A stretch of DNA of 64,000 bases, taken from contig OX344764.1 of the NCBI GenBank assembly GCA_947034895.1, positions 39,124,935 through 39,188,934 on the forward strand. The letters run 5' to 3'. The stretch's first letter is position 1; every line of letters begins with the position of its first letter. The notes below the pieces were generated by a model. It was not told the origin of the DNA. It worked only from the letters and a program-made list of their open reading frames with translations, and searched no databases. Source of the stretch: Rhytidiadelphus loreus (lineage: Eukaryota > Streptophyta > Bryopsida > Hypnales > Hylocomiaceae). Made by a program: the position numbers and the translations under genes. This document shows, in pieces, positions 1-12,149 of the stretch.

Positions 1-1252
1 GACCTTTCCTTCACAAAAAATTGTAATTGGAAACATATCAGGGGTTCAATTGGATTTGTGAATAGGTTGAACAAGAAGGTAGATTGCCGAGACCCTCTTG
101 GAAGCTCCAGAAAATTACGTATCATCTAGACTCAACTCCATCCCTTGAGTGCCGTCCCTTTTAGTGCAGGACGTGGCCACCTCTCAAATCCCCTGCACTT
201 CACCACCTCCACTCTCCAACCCTAATTCCTCACAACCACAGTTGTCGAGCAAAATAGCCATGCCCTCATCCCGGTCACCCAGAGACTCATGAAAGCTTGA
301 AACCTAAATGCAACATCAATCTCGGACATCAATGCTTAGCCTAGGAATGCCAATTCCATCTACGATGCGGGATAATATGACAAGTACTATGCTCTAACCA
401 ACTGGTCGCTTTAGAAACAAGGTCGGAGTTACACAAGATGACCACTTGTGACGAGCTTCTTACAAACAATTGAACCCCAGTTGTTGTTCAGCATTCAAGC
501 CCTTGTGCTCTTCGCTTGGCAATACAAACTTCAGCTTGTGCCTTTGGTCTTGCCACCTACCAATTATCAAGGAACAGTGGCAACACAAACCTGGCACGTC
601 CCAAAGGATGATCGTCGCTTGTGAGAGACTCACTTGACAATCCGTAATTCAGGCCTCAAGAAGCTCTGTCTCTGGTACTATTGGAAAATTAAGATGTGAA
701 TTGGAAAGAAGAATGCAACATTCACGAAGGGGGGGAGCACGTCCACTAACTCGGCAATTACAAGTCATGGAGACCCAGTCATTGATATCCTTATTGAATT
801 TGTGCAGCTAAGTGTCCTCAGACCAGATGAGAACCGTACCACCGGCTTCAAACAAGTGCTAACATGGGCGCATACAACAAATGATTTCTTTCAAGAAAAC
901 GGCAGCTTAGTCAGAGTCTCTTCTTCTAGTTTCAATTCCATTTTTGGTTCTCCGAATTGGTTTATTGCGCGTCAATGACTCAACGTCTACTGGTGTTCTC
1001 CTCTCGCAAGTGCACGATGCCTTAAAGATGTGTATGGAGAGAGACTGAGAGCCCACCACTTTTGTGATCTGCATCATTCGTGGGCTTACAGCACTTTGGA
1101 TGCGAACCATATCCACACAAGCTCTCAATCTTAAATGTTGTCTTATTCACAATTCTTAGAATGTGTAGCATATATTAGATAACTTTAAGTTCCAGATTAG
1201 TTTGTAGCTGGCCTCTGTTGCAGTTCTTGCATTTGAACCTGAGAGTATTTAT
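1..1252. other. 5' flank, no gene identified
   Basis: No complete ORF is visible. One plus-strand frame between about 240 and 800 is fairly protein-like (runs rich in Trp, Tyr and Leu) but is broken by several stop codons, so it may be an old pseudogene. I do not recognise the family. The last bases before 1253 lead directly into the first LRR pseudogene. Confidence 0.4.
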
Positions 1253-2175
1253 ATGAGGAAGAGAAATGGAGTTGCATTCTTGTTGCTAGAACTCCTTCTC
1301 CTTTCCCTGCTCACAACCAATGTGGCTTTCTGTGCACCTTCCCTCGCCAATCACCATTTGGAAACTCTCTTGATGGAATGGAAGACTCTGCCCACGAGCG
1401 AGCTAGTGAGTTCTCCCGAGAAGATGCACCGTCATTACATGCAAACCTGGAAACGAAGAACCGCCGAAGCGAGCGCTCAGCAGTGGCGAGCGAAGCGTGC
1501 CGCCATAGTCCGCGAATCTCATGGCAGGAAGCTCTCCAACAGCAGGAGCCTCGTGGCTGCCAACGCCAGCACCGAGGTGGAGGCGCTCCTCGCCTTCCGA
1601 AGCGCCATTCCAACGGACCCCACTGGAGCCCTAACCAATTGGACTTTGGAAAACGAGGCCTCGCACTGCTCCACTTGACAAGGGGTCACCTGTGACGACT
1701 TGGGGCAAGTGACAGAAATTGAGCTTCGCGATTTAGGGTTGAACGGCACGATCTGTCCCTCGATAGGCGACCTTGCGCATTGGCGACTCTCAACCTGAGT
1801 GGGAGCAGCTTGTGGGGCGCCATTCCTTCCGCTTTGGGATGGTGCCAGAATCTGTCGGTGCTGGATTTGAGTCACAACTGGCAGGGACCTGCGCAGTTTT
1901 TTCACGTTGCATTGGCTGGAGATTTTGTGGCTTTCGAATAACGCCATATCTGATCATCTTTCTAAAGTCGTGGAGGCAAATGGATGCCAGAATTTGACGA
2001 ATTTGCGAATCGACAACAGTGAAATCTCTGGAGCCCTTCCAAGCAACTTGAGTAAATGTCAGATTTTGAAGCTTGTATCGTTCACGCACAATCATTTGAA
2101 TGGACGAATTCCCGCAGTCTTTTGTGACTTGCACCAACTCCAAGAGTGTTTGGTTGGACAGTAGCAGCTTTTCAG

Positions 2176-2421
2176 GTGAATCTCGCTCGTTGGTAAATTT
2201 TGATGAGGGGTGATGTCTTGTTGCATTGACTTGAATATTTGCAGTTGGAACATACTGCATGTTGGTTTTAACTCTTTATTTTTGCTTGTTCCTTGAGGTT
2301 TCTGAGTTTTGACGAAGTAGACGGAAAACTTCTAGTGCTAAAGTGCAGTTGCTTTCTGTGTTCCAAGTACCGGAAGTTTCCAATTCCAAATTGCAAATTG
2401 CACTGTGCTGTTTAATTTCAG
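2176..2421 (+). other. Conserved phase-1 intron in LRR copy A
   Basis: The donor (TCAG then GTGAAT) and acceptor (ATTTCAG then GTCACAT) split the Gly codon of an F-S-G-x-I-P LRR motif. Copy B has an intron at the identical codon, so the intron predates the duplication. Confidence 0.7.
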
Positions 2422-2534
2422 GTCACATTTCAAGCCAATTGGGGTCACTGACAAAACTTCAAGTGCTTACGTTGGAGGCAATCAATTTTGATGGCCTAAT
2501 TCCACCTTTCCTTGGAATGTTTAGGAAGCTACTA

Positions 2535-2837
2535 CACTAAAAAGGATATTCAGTGTTAGCAACACTATTTACGAACCTTGACATTAAATATCATTAACCC
2601 TACTAAAGTAAGTAACATTAAATCTAATTTCTAACACTAAATGTACTCTATGGTAAATATAAAATCTGTAATCAATGATAAATCTGAAATCTGAAATCTG
2701 GTAAATCTAAATGTACTCTATGGTACGCATTGAAGTCTAATATTACACTAATTCCCGCAAAGTTCAGATTTAGTGTTGTGTGGAGTAGGGTGGTAAGTAC
2801 ACTAAATGTAATCCAACACTAAATATCCTTTTTAGTG
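2535..2837. mobile_element. 303-bp MITE in LRR copy A
   Basis: The inverted ends CACTAAAAAGGATATT and AATATCCTTTTTAGTG match almost perfectly. TA flanks both ends, which could be a 2-bp target duplication. The inner part has short direct repeats (AAATCTG, and a TAAATGTACTCTATGG unit twice). It lies inside the LRR coding region, which resumes afterwards. The superfamily is uncertain: TA suggests Tc1/mariner-Stowaway, whereas the CACTA ends recall En/Spm. Confidence 0.7.
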
Positions 2838-3800
2838 TAGTGTTGAATTCAAAAAGCAACAATCTGACATGCCCTATTCTCCCTTTCTTGTGAAATTGTT
2901 TATCCCTAGTTAATCTGATGTTGGGGAGACAATAAACTCACTGGAACCATACCTGAAGAACTTGGAAACTTGAGTTCTATTCTGCAGTTTGGATTTGAGT
3001 TCAATTGGAATCCGATAGGCCCTATTCCTGACTTTCTCTTAAAGTACTCAAGATTAAGAAATTTGTTCCTAGGTGCGTGTGGTTTCACAAGCACAGACCC
3101 AAAAATCTAGAGCATGAAAAGCTTGAAACATTTAATCGTCTTTTCTAATAAGCTGACCGGTGAGCTGCCATTGGAAGTTAGTTAATTGCACCAGTTTTAC
3201 AAGGTTGAATCTTGGTTGGTATCCCAAAAGATTGACTGGTTGCATTCCACCTACTTTTGGAATGCTGACAAACCTTACCTAACTCAACCTTACGAGTTAC
3301 GATGAATTGGTTCAAATTGGTTCACTAGAGGAATACCGACAGAGCTTGGAAATGTTGAACACTTGGATTCTCCGAGGCTCACACAAAACTACCTTACTGG
3401 CAACCTACTACTCAGCCTCAACAACTTGACCAAGCTTCAAGAGCTTGACCTTTCCGCAATTGGATTGAATGGTACGGTTCTCGACGATTTGGGTGGGTGT
3501 TTATCGTTGAAGTTGTTTGACTTATCTAGCAATTCCTTCACAGGTGGTACAGTGTTCCAAAGTTTTTGGGCAACTTTCTAGTCTATTTGATTTTGGATTT
3601 ATCAAACAATACACTTAACGACGAAGTTATTGCTTCATCAAGCAAGTGTTTGGACTTGTCTTTCAACAAACTCACCGGTTCGATCCCCCAAAATTTTGGT
3701 ACTTTGAATGGGCCCAAATTGCAATCCAATGACATCATACCTTCACTAGGTTTTGTTTTTTTCAGATTTTCCTTTAAAACAAAGCATGAGTTTGTCACTA

Positions 3801-4339
3801 CTTTGCAATATGACACAATTTTCATGATAATCCCACTAACCAGATTGGACTCCTGAAGTTGATTAAAATTTATGATATAATAATATTTCAGAGTCGAACT
3901 CAATCACTGGTAGTTCTTGAAAAGACGAGTCCTCCCGGGAGGTATTTTACAGTATTGTGCTGTATTGTACAGTACATACACTCAGGTGAAGCATCCAATT
4001 CTTATGTAAACTCAACTTTCTGTAAGCTCCTATGTATGGACACAATGCTCTGAGATCAATTTGCCAGAGATACTAATACTATCATGTTCCCTGAGGAATA
4101 CAAAATCTGCGCATTGCACACCCAACAATTTCAACCAATGTAGATAATTATTAGATAGCTATAGAGATTTAGACCCTAAACCCTAAAACCTCAAGTATTT
4201 AACAAAGCTGAAAACACATGAACAAAAAAAATTCAGATGCTCCGTAAATCTAATCTTGAAAAACACGTTTACTCCATAAAGAAAAATAAAAACTACCAAC
4301 ATTGACATTAAGAATAGCTTTTCAGCCCTTCAACATTTG
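3801..4339. other. Spacer between convergent LRR copies
   Basis: AT-rich spacer between the 3' ends of copies A and B. It contains a telomere-like CCCTAAACCCTAAAA stretch near 4170 and no convincing coding frame. Confidence 0.4.
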
Positions 4340-7300
4340 TTAGAATCTTGGACTGAACAAGCCATAAGTAGATTGAACCTTGGTCGCGGCTCTTCTCTTT
4401 TTAGCTACTCCAAACACAAAATTCTGAGTTTGGGCCCAAAGAAGAGTTGTCATGGCTACAATGCAGAAGCTGACAGCTGCTCCAACTCCAAAACCCAGGA
4501 ATGAAATGTATTCCGAGATCCTAATTTGGTCATGGAGAGAATCCACATAATCCACAGAATCCATGTTTTCAACAATATACACAAGCCTCTGTATCACCCT
4601 ATCACACAAGTCCGGATTCCCTAGCAAAAAATACTTAGTTGGAAATGTATCATATTGTCCTCCAAAAGGAATAGTACTGCTAAAATTATTAAAGAACACT
4701 TTGAATGTTCTCAAAGAAGATGGCAACTCTGGAGGAAGAGAACCACTGAGATTATTTTGGGACACGTCAAGAGTTTCCAAGACTGTCAAGTTTCAAATAG
4801 CTACCCAAAGGTTTCCATCAAATCTATTGTTTGATAAATTCATGAATTTCATACCAGCCAATTTTGTAAGCCCAACGGGAATCTCTCCTTGCAACGCATT
4901 TGAAGACAGCTCCCTAAACGTTGCTGTCTGCGGAAGATAAAGAAATGGCACTGAATACACTCCGAATGTCAAAATCAATCTCTGGATTGAAGTGCCCATT
5001 GCATTTGGTGAACTTAAAGCATCATTTACCATCATTTTGTACCCGTCCAAATTACCAAAGTTCGGAGGTATGAAGCCGTTGAGTTTGTTGAAGGACAAGT
5101 CCAACACTTGCAAGCTCTTCAAGTTTCCAAACACTATAAGAACCCCGTGTTTTAGTTGGCGTTTTGTAATTTTTTCAAACGGATTTTAGGTGACGTCAAA
5201 AAAAACAGCTTGTGTTTTTTCATGTCCAATATAACATCTCAATTGTGAGAATACAAAAGGACTTGAAGCTTAGAGAGATGAGAACCATCTACTTGGGAAT
5301 CCACCTATAAACTAGTTTCGACTGAAATCTACAAGTACAAGGCTAGAATTGATGCTTCCAAAGGAATGAGGAATCCCTCCTGTTAGTTTGTTGCTTGTCA
5401 CAAAAAAATATTTCAAACTTGGCCACCTGGTGAAGTCCACACGTAAAGATCCATAGATATTGTTTTGCCCAACCACTAGAGTTTCTAGTTTCGGACACTA
5501 GTTAAGACTTGATAGAGCATCAACATTGTTGTTGAACATATTGCTTGCTAAATCTGGAGTCACTAGACTAGAAAAGTTGCCCAGAAACTTTGGAATAGCA
5601 CCTGTAAAGTTATTGCTTGACAAGTCTAACTGAGTCAAAGACACACATTCTCCCAAATCCTCAAGAATGGTGCCATTCAATCCATTTGTGACTAATATAA
5701 GCCTCCGCACACTAGTAGAAAATCTGAAATTTCTGTTATTTTGGACAAAATCTAACAAAAATTTGTTATTTTAAACAGATTTCTATTAGATTTTGTCCAA
5801 AACAACGCATCCAAAATAACAGAAATTTCAGGTTTTCTACTAGTGGCAACTTGGTCAAGTTGCCAAGACCAAGTGGCAAGTTGCCAGTAAGGTAGTTTTG
5901 TGAGAGATTCAAAGTAGCTTCAAGGTTAAACAACTTGCTAATACTTGCAAGAACGGTTCCACTAAATTCGTTGTTGTTCAATAGGAGTCTTGAGATGTTG
6001 AGGTTGTTTGTGAATAAATCCTCCAAAATAGCTCCACTAAAACAGCAAGACCCCAAATCAATGTCCACCAAGGTTGCCAAGTTGGAAATTTCTTTAGGGA
6101 TAGAACCACCTAAACCATAATTTCCTCCCAACCACAAGGTTTCAAGTTGCTTTAGGATTCCAAGCTCTGGTGGTATTTCTTCAGTAAATAAGTTTGTTAT
6201 AAGGCTCAAGGTAGAAAGGTTTGTGAGCAATCCTAATGTTGGTGGAATAGAACCAGTCAATAGACTATTCGCACCAATATCCAACCACCTAAATCTGATG
6301 TAGTTTCCGACTTCTAATGGCAACATCCCAATCAACTGGTTTGAAAAGACAACTAAATGTTCCAAATTTTTCATACTCCATATCTCTAGGGCTATGCTTG
6401 TGAAACCACATCCACTAGGCAACAAGACTCTCAACTTGGAACACTTAGAAAGAAAATCAAGAATAGGGCCAATGAGTTGCCAGTTGTACTCAAAGTCGAA
6501 CTGTTCGATATTACTCAAGTCTCCAAGTTCTTTTGGTATAGTTCTAGTGAGATTGTTGTAACCCAACATCAAATTGACTAGGAATGTACAATTTCCTAAG
6601 AAAGGGGGAATAGGGCCAATTAGACTGTTGCTTTTCAAATCTAGCACTAGCAACTTGCTAAGAGTTCCTAAGGATGGAAGAATTTCACCACCAAGATAGT
6701 TTGCCTCCAATATAAGCCATTGTAGCTTCGTCAACAATCCCAATTCACTTGGAATGTGACCTGCAAACACAACATGGTGTTTTGTAAATATTTGAATCAT
6801 AGAAAGAAACTGCAATTTAGAGTAGGAAGTATCAACCTAGTTTTCATAAGACCTAAAACCCCTGTATACAGTAGTGTATGAGCCAGATCTGAATATTTTT
6901 TGAAAAAGAACTTGCTCATACGCTGGTTGTTCTTATATGAGACAGTTCTCTTCTGGAAACAATTCGTTCGTTATACATCACTGGCAATTAAAAAGTGATG
7001 TGAGGATTCATGAAATTAGCTCAATGATATCACATAGGTGCACAAGTTTAAACTTCCACTTGAAATCCTCCTTATAAGTCAAAAAAATGCACATCAAGAC
7101 TCACCTGAGAAGCTCTTGCTATCCAACCACAGTTCTTGGAATTGATGCAAGTCACCGGGAGCTCCAGGAATGCTTCCATTCAAATGATTGTGCGTGAACG
7201 ATACAAGCTTCAAATTCTGACATTTACTCAAATCCAGCACCGACAGATTCTGGCACCGTCCCAACGCGGAGGGAATGGCTCCCCACAAGCTGCTCCCACT

Positions 7301-7846
7301 CAGGTTGAAAGTCGCCAAATGCGCAAGGTCGCCTATCGAGGGAGAGATCGTGCCGTTCAACCTTAAATCGCGAAGCTCAATTTCTGTCACTCACCCCAGT
7401 TCGTCACAAGTGACCCCTTGCCAAGTGGAGCAGTGCGAGGCCTCGTTTTCCAAAGTCCAATTGGTTAGGGCTCCAGTGGGGTCCGTTGGAATGGCGCTTC
7501 GGAAGGCGAGGAGCGCCTCCACCTCGGTGGTGGCGTTGGCAGCCACGAGGCTCCTGCGGCTGGAGAGCTTCCTGCCATGAGATTAGCTGGCTATGGCGGC
7601 ACGCTTCGCTCCCCACTGCTGAGCGCTCGCTTCGGCGGTTCTTCGTTTCCAGGTTTGCATGTAATGACGGTGCATCTTCTCGGGAGAGCTCACTCGCTCG
7701 TCCGTAGGCAGAGTCTTCCATTCCATGAGGTGAGTTTCCAAATGGTGATCGACCACGTTAGGTGCGGAAAACACCCCAGTCGTCGTTCTCAGCAAACAGA
7801 ACAGAGAGAGCGTGAGCAGCAAAGATGGAACGCCAATTCTCTTCAT
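4340..7846 (-). pseudogene. LRR receptor-like protein pseudogene, copy B
   Basis: This is the most complete copy. Exon 1 (7846-7105) has a signal peptide, a basic segment of about 80 residues, the LRR N-cap with a CSTWQGVTCD motif, and the first repeats. A phase-1 intron (7104-6761, GTGAGT..TTTGCAG) follows. Exon 2 carries a long array of roughly 24-residue LRRs, an acidic juxtamembrane stretch, one transmembrane helix (SFLGFGVGAAVSFCIVAM region, about 4420-4490) and a short basic tail ending at TAA near 4340. There is no kinase domain, so the family is receptor-like proteins, which sit in the plasma membrane and signal through partner kinases. Lesions: in-frame stops at 7583-7585, 7391-7393, 5498-5500 and 4793-4795, further stops near 5300-5260, a CACTA MITE at 5710-5845 and a probable ~100-bp insert near 5131-5235. 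The frame is otherwise kept, which suggests recent inactivation. Confidence 0.85.
5710..5845. mobile_element. 136-bp CACTA-type hairpin MITE in LRR copy B
   Basis: The ends are CACTAGTAGAAAA and its inverse, and almost the whole element folds back on itself. It is flanked by a 3-bp direct repeat GCA (5707-5709 and 5846-5848), the target-site size of the CACTA (En/Spm) superfamily. Element plus duplication is 139 bp, and removing it puts the LRR frame back in register. Confidence 0.85.
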
Positions 7847-8944
7847 GATGGATCAGCCCAATTGAATGCCCTCGAACTCAACGTATTGCAACAAGTGTTG
7901 CAGACCACTCAGGGAACAGAAAGCCACCGAAAGCAATGAGATGCTAACAAAAGTAAGCTCCGTCCCAGGGATCCTATGAAAAGATTGACGTCCCAAAGAA
8001 AACATACAGCGCGTCCAGCGCCTCAGCAGTTGCGAGTTCTGGAGACCTCTCATGCGCGGAACTAAAAGCAGAATTCTATGGCTTGTACGAACGACTCTTG
8101 ACCTTGGGTAACAATTCTGCTCATTCAGTTGACGTAAGTCAGCAACACAAAAATTCAATCAAAGGTGAAAGTCGGTGTAACACACTTTCTTGCAATTGAA
8201 ATTCGTTTCAGTTTGTGCCCAAAAAACAAAACAGAAAGGTGAAGTGAAAGTGAGGGACGGTAACGACTCGTAAGAGCTCGGCAAAATTAACACGCGAATC
8301 CATAGTTCGGGGAGCTTGGAAACTCCCCCACAATTTTCAACCAGTTTCCTAACTTCTATTACCCTAGTCTGTTTCCTAAGTAAGCATGTCGGTTATTGCT
8401 CCTACTGTATTACACTATTCTGAGTTAGTTTCCGTAAGAAAATTCAGAAGAGCACTTTCAAGTTTAATTTCATCCTGTCGTTTTGAAATTCAATGCTTTC
8501 TTGTTTTATTTTTCACTGTTCTGGAAGACACTAAGCGCATCGGAAGATGTACATGTGAGATGTATGTATAATCGGCAGAGCAAGTACATGGGAAGCCGGA
8601 AAGAAGCTTCAGGTGCACATTTTTCAATTTGTTTGGCACATATTCAGTTGAACATTGGCTTTGGTGCAGTGGTGCCTTGGTTTTAAGTTAGTTCCGTCAA
8701 TTGGGGACGCTGCGTTGGAATCATGCAGTGAGCTGTCGTGCTGCTATTGAATAATGTGTTGAAGTTGTTTCTGTCAATGCACAAGGCTTGGACTTTGGTG
8801 GTGACGGGTAGGATTACCCTCTTATTGGCATTAATGTAGTGATTTTGTTAGAAAATGAACAAATTTAGATGAGTTTTGCAGTAGAATTAGAGCCAAAAGT
8901 AGGATGATGGAATTACATAGTTGGTAGAAATGACTTGGCCCATC
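7847..8944. other. Upstream flank of LRR copy B, no gene
   Basis: This should hold the promoter of copy B reading leftward, but no clear TATA box could be assigned. Small ORFs here have no recognisable product. Confidence 0.35.
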
Positions 8945-9086
8945 TTAGAAATCTCTACCAACGATATCTAAACGACAACTTCAAATCTACTTAACCATCG
9001 AGACTTAGGAGCAGTGGAGCATGCCTGCATATATTGTTATAACCCTTGTCACAATCTCTGATGGATGAATGCATTGAAAGATAGAT

Positions 9087-9222
9087 GATTGATGACTGGT
9101 CATGTTGACCAGAGATGGATGATTGATGATTGGTCATGTTGACTAGAGATGAATGATTGATGACTGGTCATGTTGATCAGAGGTGGATGATTGATGACTT
9201 GTCATGTTGACCAGAGATGGAT
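9087..9222 (+). repeat. Four 34-bp units with palindromic W-box in LTR
   Basis: There are four head-to-tail units starting GATTGATGA. The first contains the perfect palindrome TGGTCATGTTGACCA, and the others have one or two changes. TTGACC/T is the W-box bound by WRKY factors, and its position upstream of the LTR TATA boxes suggests an enhancer. Function is inferred. Confidence 0.7.
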
Positions 9223-9380
9223 GAATGCAATGATGGATAACTAATTCATGATGTAATATGAATTAGTCGATAAGCAGAAATTAATTGGAGATAGACATCT
9301 CTAGGTGATGGATTTATGCACTAAAGTTCGGCAACTCAAGTTGGATGACAAGTGCAATGGATAGACATCTTTAGACGATG

Positions 9381-9798
9381 GATTTGTGAAGTGGAACTTG
9401 GAGTTAGACAACTTCAAGTAGAAGATAATCCTATCTCAAGATTAGATGAGATAGGAATGGATACTTAGAATACTTCTAAGTATAATTAAGACTATTACTT
9501 TAGTGGATGGTTCTAGATAGAATCAAGAATAGAAAGCTAAAGATAGAAATAAAGACCTAGTCTTTATTCAATATATAAGATATAGCTCGGATTTGTGAAG
9601 TGGAACTTGGAGTTAGACAACTTCAAGTAGAAGATAATCCTATCTCAAGATTAGATGAGATAGGAATGGATACTTAGAACACTTCTAAGTATAACTAAGA
9701 CTGTTACTTTAGTGGATGGTTCTAGATAGAATCAAGAATAGAAAGCTAAAGATAGAAATAAAGACCTAGTCTTTATTCAATATATAAGATATAGCTCG
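9381..9798 (+). repeat. 209-bp tandem duplication of the LTR core promoter
   Basis: Two nearly identical 209-bp units (9381-9589 and 9590-9798) each start GATTTGTGAAGTGG and end with TATATAAGATATAGCTCGG. The duplication gives the LTR two TATA regions. Confidence 0.85.
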
Positions 9799-10101
9799 GG
9801 GGTGAAGAGGCTCTCTCTCTTTGATGAGGATTGATATCTCTCTATAGTCGAGTGGTTTGAGCTCTTCTAAAACATTATGTTAATAAATATATTTGTATCT
9901 TTATTGTGCTTCCATTGTTATTTGAAGTTACAGATAATAGGAGGTACATAACATATATAGTAGATGTGTTTGCCAACAATATCTAATCAACATCCTCAAA
10001 TCTCCTAAACCATTGAGACTTAGGAGTAGTGAAGTGTGCCTACATATATATTAGACGTCTTTGCCATCAATATCATAATCATAGCTTCAAATCCCTTCCT
10101 C

Positions 10102-12149
10102 CATACCATTATCTCATCTTATCTAGAATCTACATTTTCACAAATCGCTATTAACATATAGCACCCTAATAACACTCTAAGATAGGGCAATATTATTAGG
10201 TGCCACCTCATATTCCACCTCATATTGGGTATGCCATACAATAGTACATGGACAAATGTTAAATGTCTACAGATTATGAGTTCTTAAAAGTTTCCAAACA
10301 TCGGAGAATGTTGAGAACTTTGCCACATCAACAATCTAACGTGGTTGGGACCATGCCACATCAGATAATATTTAATTAATTAATTAATTTTAAATTTATT
10401 TATTTAAAAAAATGTTTAGGTTGGTTTACAATGTGGGAAACAGGTCTGAAAATGGCCCTCTCTTGCCCTCAATCTCATCTAATGATAACCATCTATGAAT
10501 GGCTCCTATAAAGTAATTTCATCTAATTTTGACCCCTTTCTAAAACCAAGCCCTACATATTCTTGTCTAAAATGTATAAACTTTATTCATAATAGTCTAG
10601 GGGACATTTTCAATAAACCCATTCTCAACAATGTGAAAATTCATAGTTTATTACTACAATGCAAAGAAAATATATGAGAAGAGAACCAATAGTAGTTTCT
10701 TGCCATTCAACAAGATTCAAAAAAAATTAGGCAATTTATTAATAGGAACAATGCTCAATTGTTATTTTGCAAGTACTTGCTTTAATCTAACTACTTGAGA
10801 GAAGGTCATATTACTAGTCAAATAGTTTGAACATGACACAATTGTGTTCTAGGCAATGATAGTGTAGCAAATATAGGTTTAAGATATTTTAGAGTGTCAT
10901 TGAAGAAGTGTCTAAATGTGCACAAATTTATCCTATTATTGAAAGTTCAAAATTTGTGTCATCACAGAGTTAGTATCTCTACTAAAAAAATCCTTGATAG
11001 ATATTATTGGTACAATATTAAGAACATTTCAACCTACGCTTATATGAAAATTCTATAACTTTGGTACATTAGTGATATATGAAATAATATGAAAAATTAG
11101 CACTATTATTTTGCAACAAATAAACTATAGAACTTCCAATTACCAACAACATTATTTCTGAGGTATATATTCAATCATTCATGAGAGGTATAATTTTAAA
11201 GATTAGAATTTGGGCATATTTTTATTTATTAAATTTGATCCAAGAAAACTTCAATTTGATCACCAATTCAACACATTTGGTGATGTACTATTGAGTATAA
11301 ATTAGTCAAAAACAAACATAATAAGGTTCAAACAAAGATTTTCTAAATGTTTATCATCGGTAAATGGTTGAGAATATTAGAAGGCTTAGTAGAAAGCTAA
11401 GATAATGATGAATTATGGTTCTTTGTTCAATTTGGTTCAATTTTGAAGAAAATATCAAGTTTGAATTGCATTTTATTCCGACTTATTAAAGTGGGATTTT
11501 GAAAATGCATTTACAAAATAACCTTTCTCCAATAATCTTTCCTTACACTATCATTATTCTTATGATTTTATTTTACTAAAGACAAGGGCCAATTTTACAC
11601 TTTTCATACAATCATGAGTTCATATCATTATATAAACCATAATTTTTATTGAAATTCCTAGTAAAAATTGATAATGTTATATGTCTATTTAATCAAATAT
11701 TGTAAATAGAAATTTCATATTTCAATTACCAAATTTTATTATAAATGTAAACAACTTACAAAAGATGTAGATGACAATGGTAGAAAATATTGTATCAATG
11801 ATATTCAAATGTTGGTTATTTTTATGAACGTGATGACAAAGTCAAAATCATGGTCAAACGTATTGCAAATACGATAATACTTCTTTATTTTTACAGTTTG
11901 CAAGACATCACTTGATTTTCCGAATTTTTTTATTGGATTTCTCAAGTAGATCAAAAATAATCCTCGGTGATATTCATTTTTTTTTAATTAACCTGAAAAC
12001 AGCATTGTGAATTCTATGGGCGCTTTCGAAATCACTACTATGCTTTACATAGTTCATGTTTTTGAAAGCAAATAACCTCACTGCAAAATTATGGCTTCTA
12101 AATCAACTTAGCACCTATTTTTTTTTTATCCTTTTTGTCAAGTGCACAT
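10102..12149. other. AT-rich intergenic stretch
   Basis: No gene seen. At about 10290-10490 lies one of three similar segments with a TTAATTAATT core followed by a CTCAATCTCATCTAATG end (others near 26.9-27.2 kb and 45.3-45.6 kb). Confidence 0.4.

Larger units (their letters stand above)
1253..3800 (+). pseudogene. LRR receptor-like protein pseudogene, copy A
   Basis: The first frame (1253-1678) encodes a signal peptide, then an unusual basic segment of about 80 residues, then the start of a plant LRR N-terminal cap (LLAFRSAIPTDPTGALTNW). It stops at a TGA (1676-1678) where minus-strand copy B has TGG (Trp). Further frames give LRR repeats to about 3750, with frameshifts and many stops. A phase-1 intron (about 2176-2421, GT..AG) lies at the same place as in copy B. 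A MITE at 2535-2837 interrupts the repeats. Homology to copy C continues through a T-rich stretch near 3770. In the living family the product would be a cell-surface receptor-like protein. No transmembrane or tail sequence is visible here, so the 3' end is missing or unrecognisable. This copy cannot make a full protein. The end coordinate is approximate. Confidence 0.8.
9035..9953 (+). mobile_element. Solo LTR (919 bp), probably Copia-like
   Basis: It begins TGTTAT and ends ATAACA (perfect inverse termini, TG..CA) and is flanked by TATAT direct repeats (9030-9034 and 9954-9958). No gag-pol or second LTR is present. In order it holds four 34-bp tandem units (9087-9222), a 209-bp tandem duplication with a TATATAAG box in each copy (9381-9798), and an AATAAA signal (9882-9887). 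This is the order expected for U3, R and U5 on the plus strand. Copia assignment is inferred from the end sequence only. Confidence 0.85.
8952..10101. repeat. ~90-bp tandem array interrupted by a solo LTR
   Basis: A unit containing CCATCGAGACTTAGGAG and CATATA occurs at about 8952-9034 and again at 9967-10050 (CCATTGAGACTTAGGAG), with a partial third unit to about 10101. Subtracting the LTR and its target duplication gives a period of about 90 bp, so the LTR landed inside a pre-existing tandem array. Confidence 0.65.

Noticed and set aside
4165..4195. Telomere-like CCCTAAACCCTAAAA
   Set aside because: Only two repeats; chance or a minor interstitial trace.
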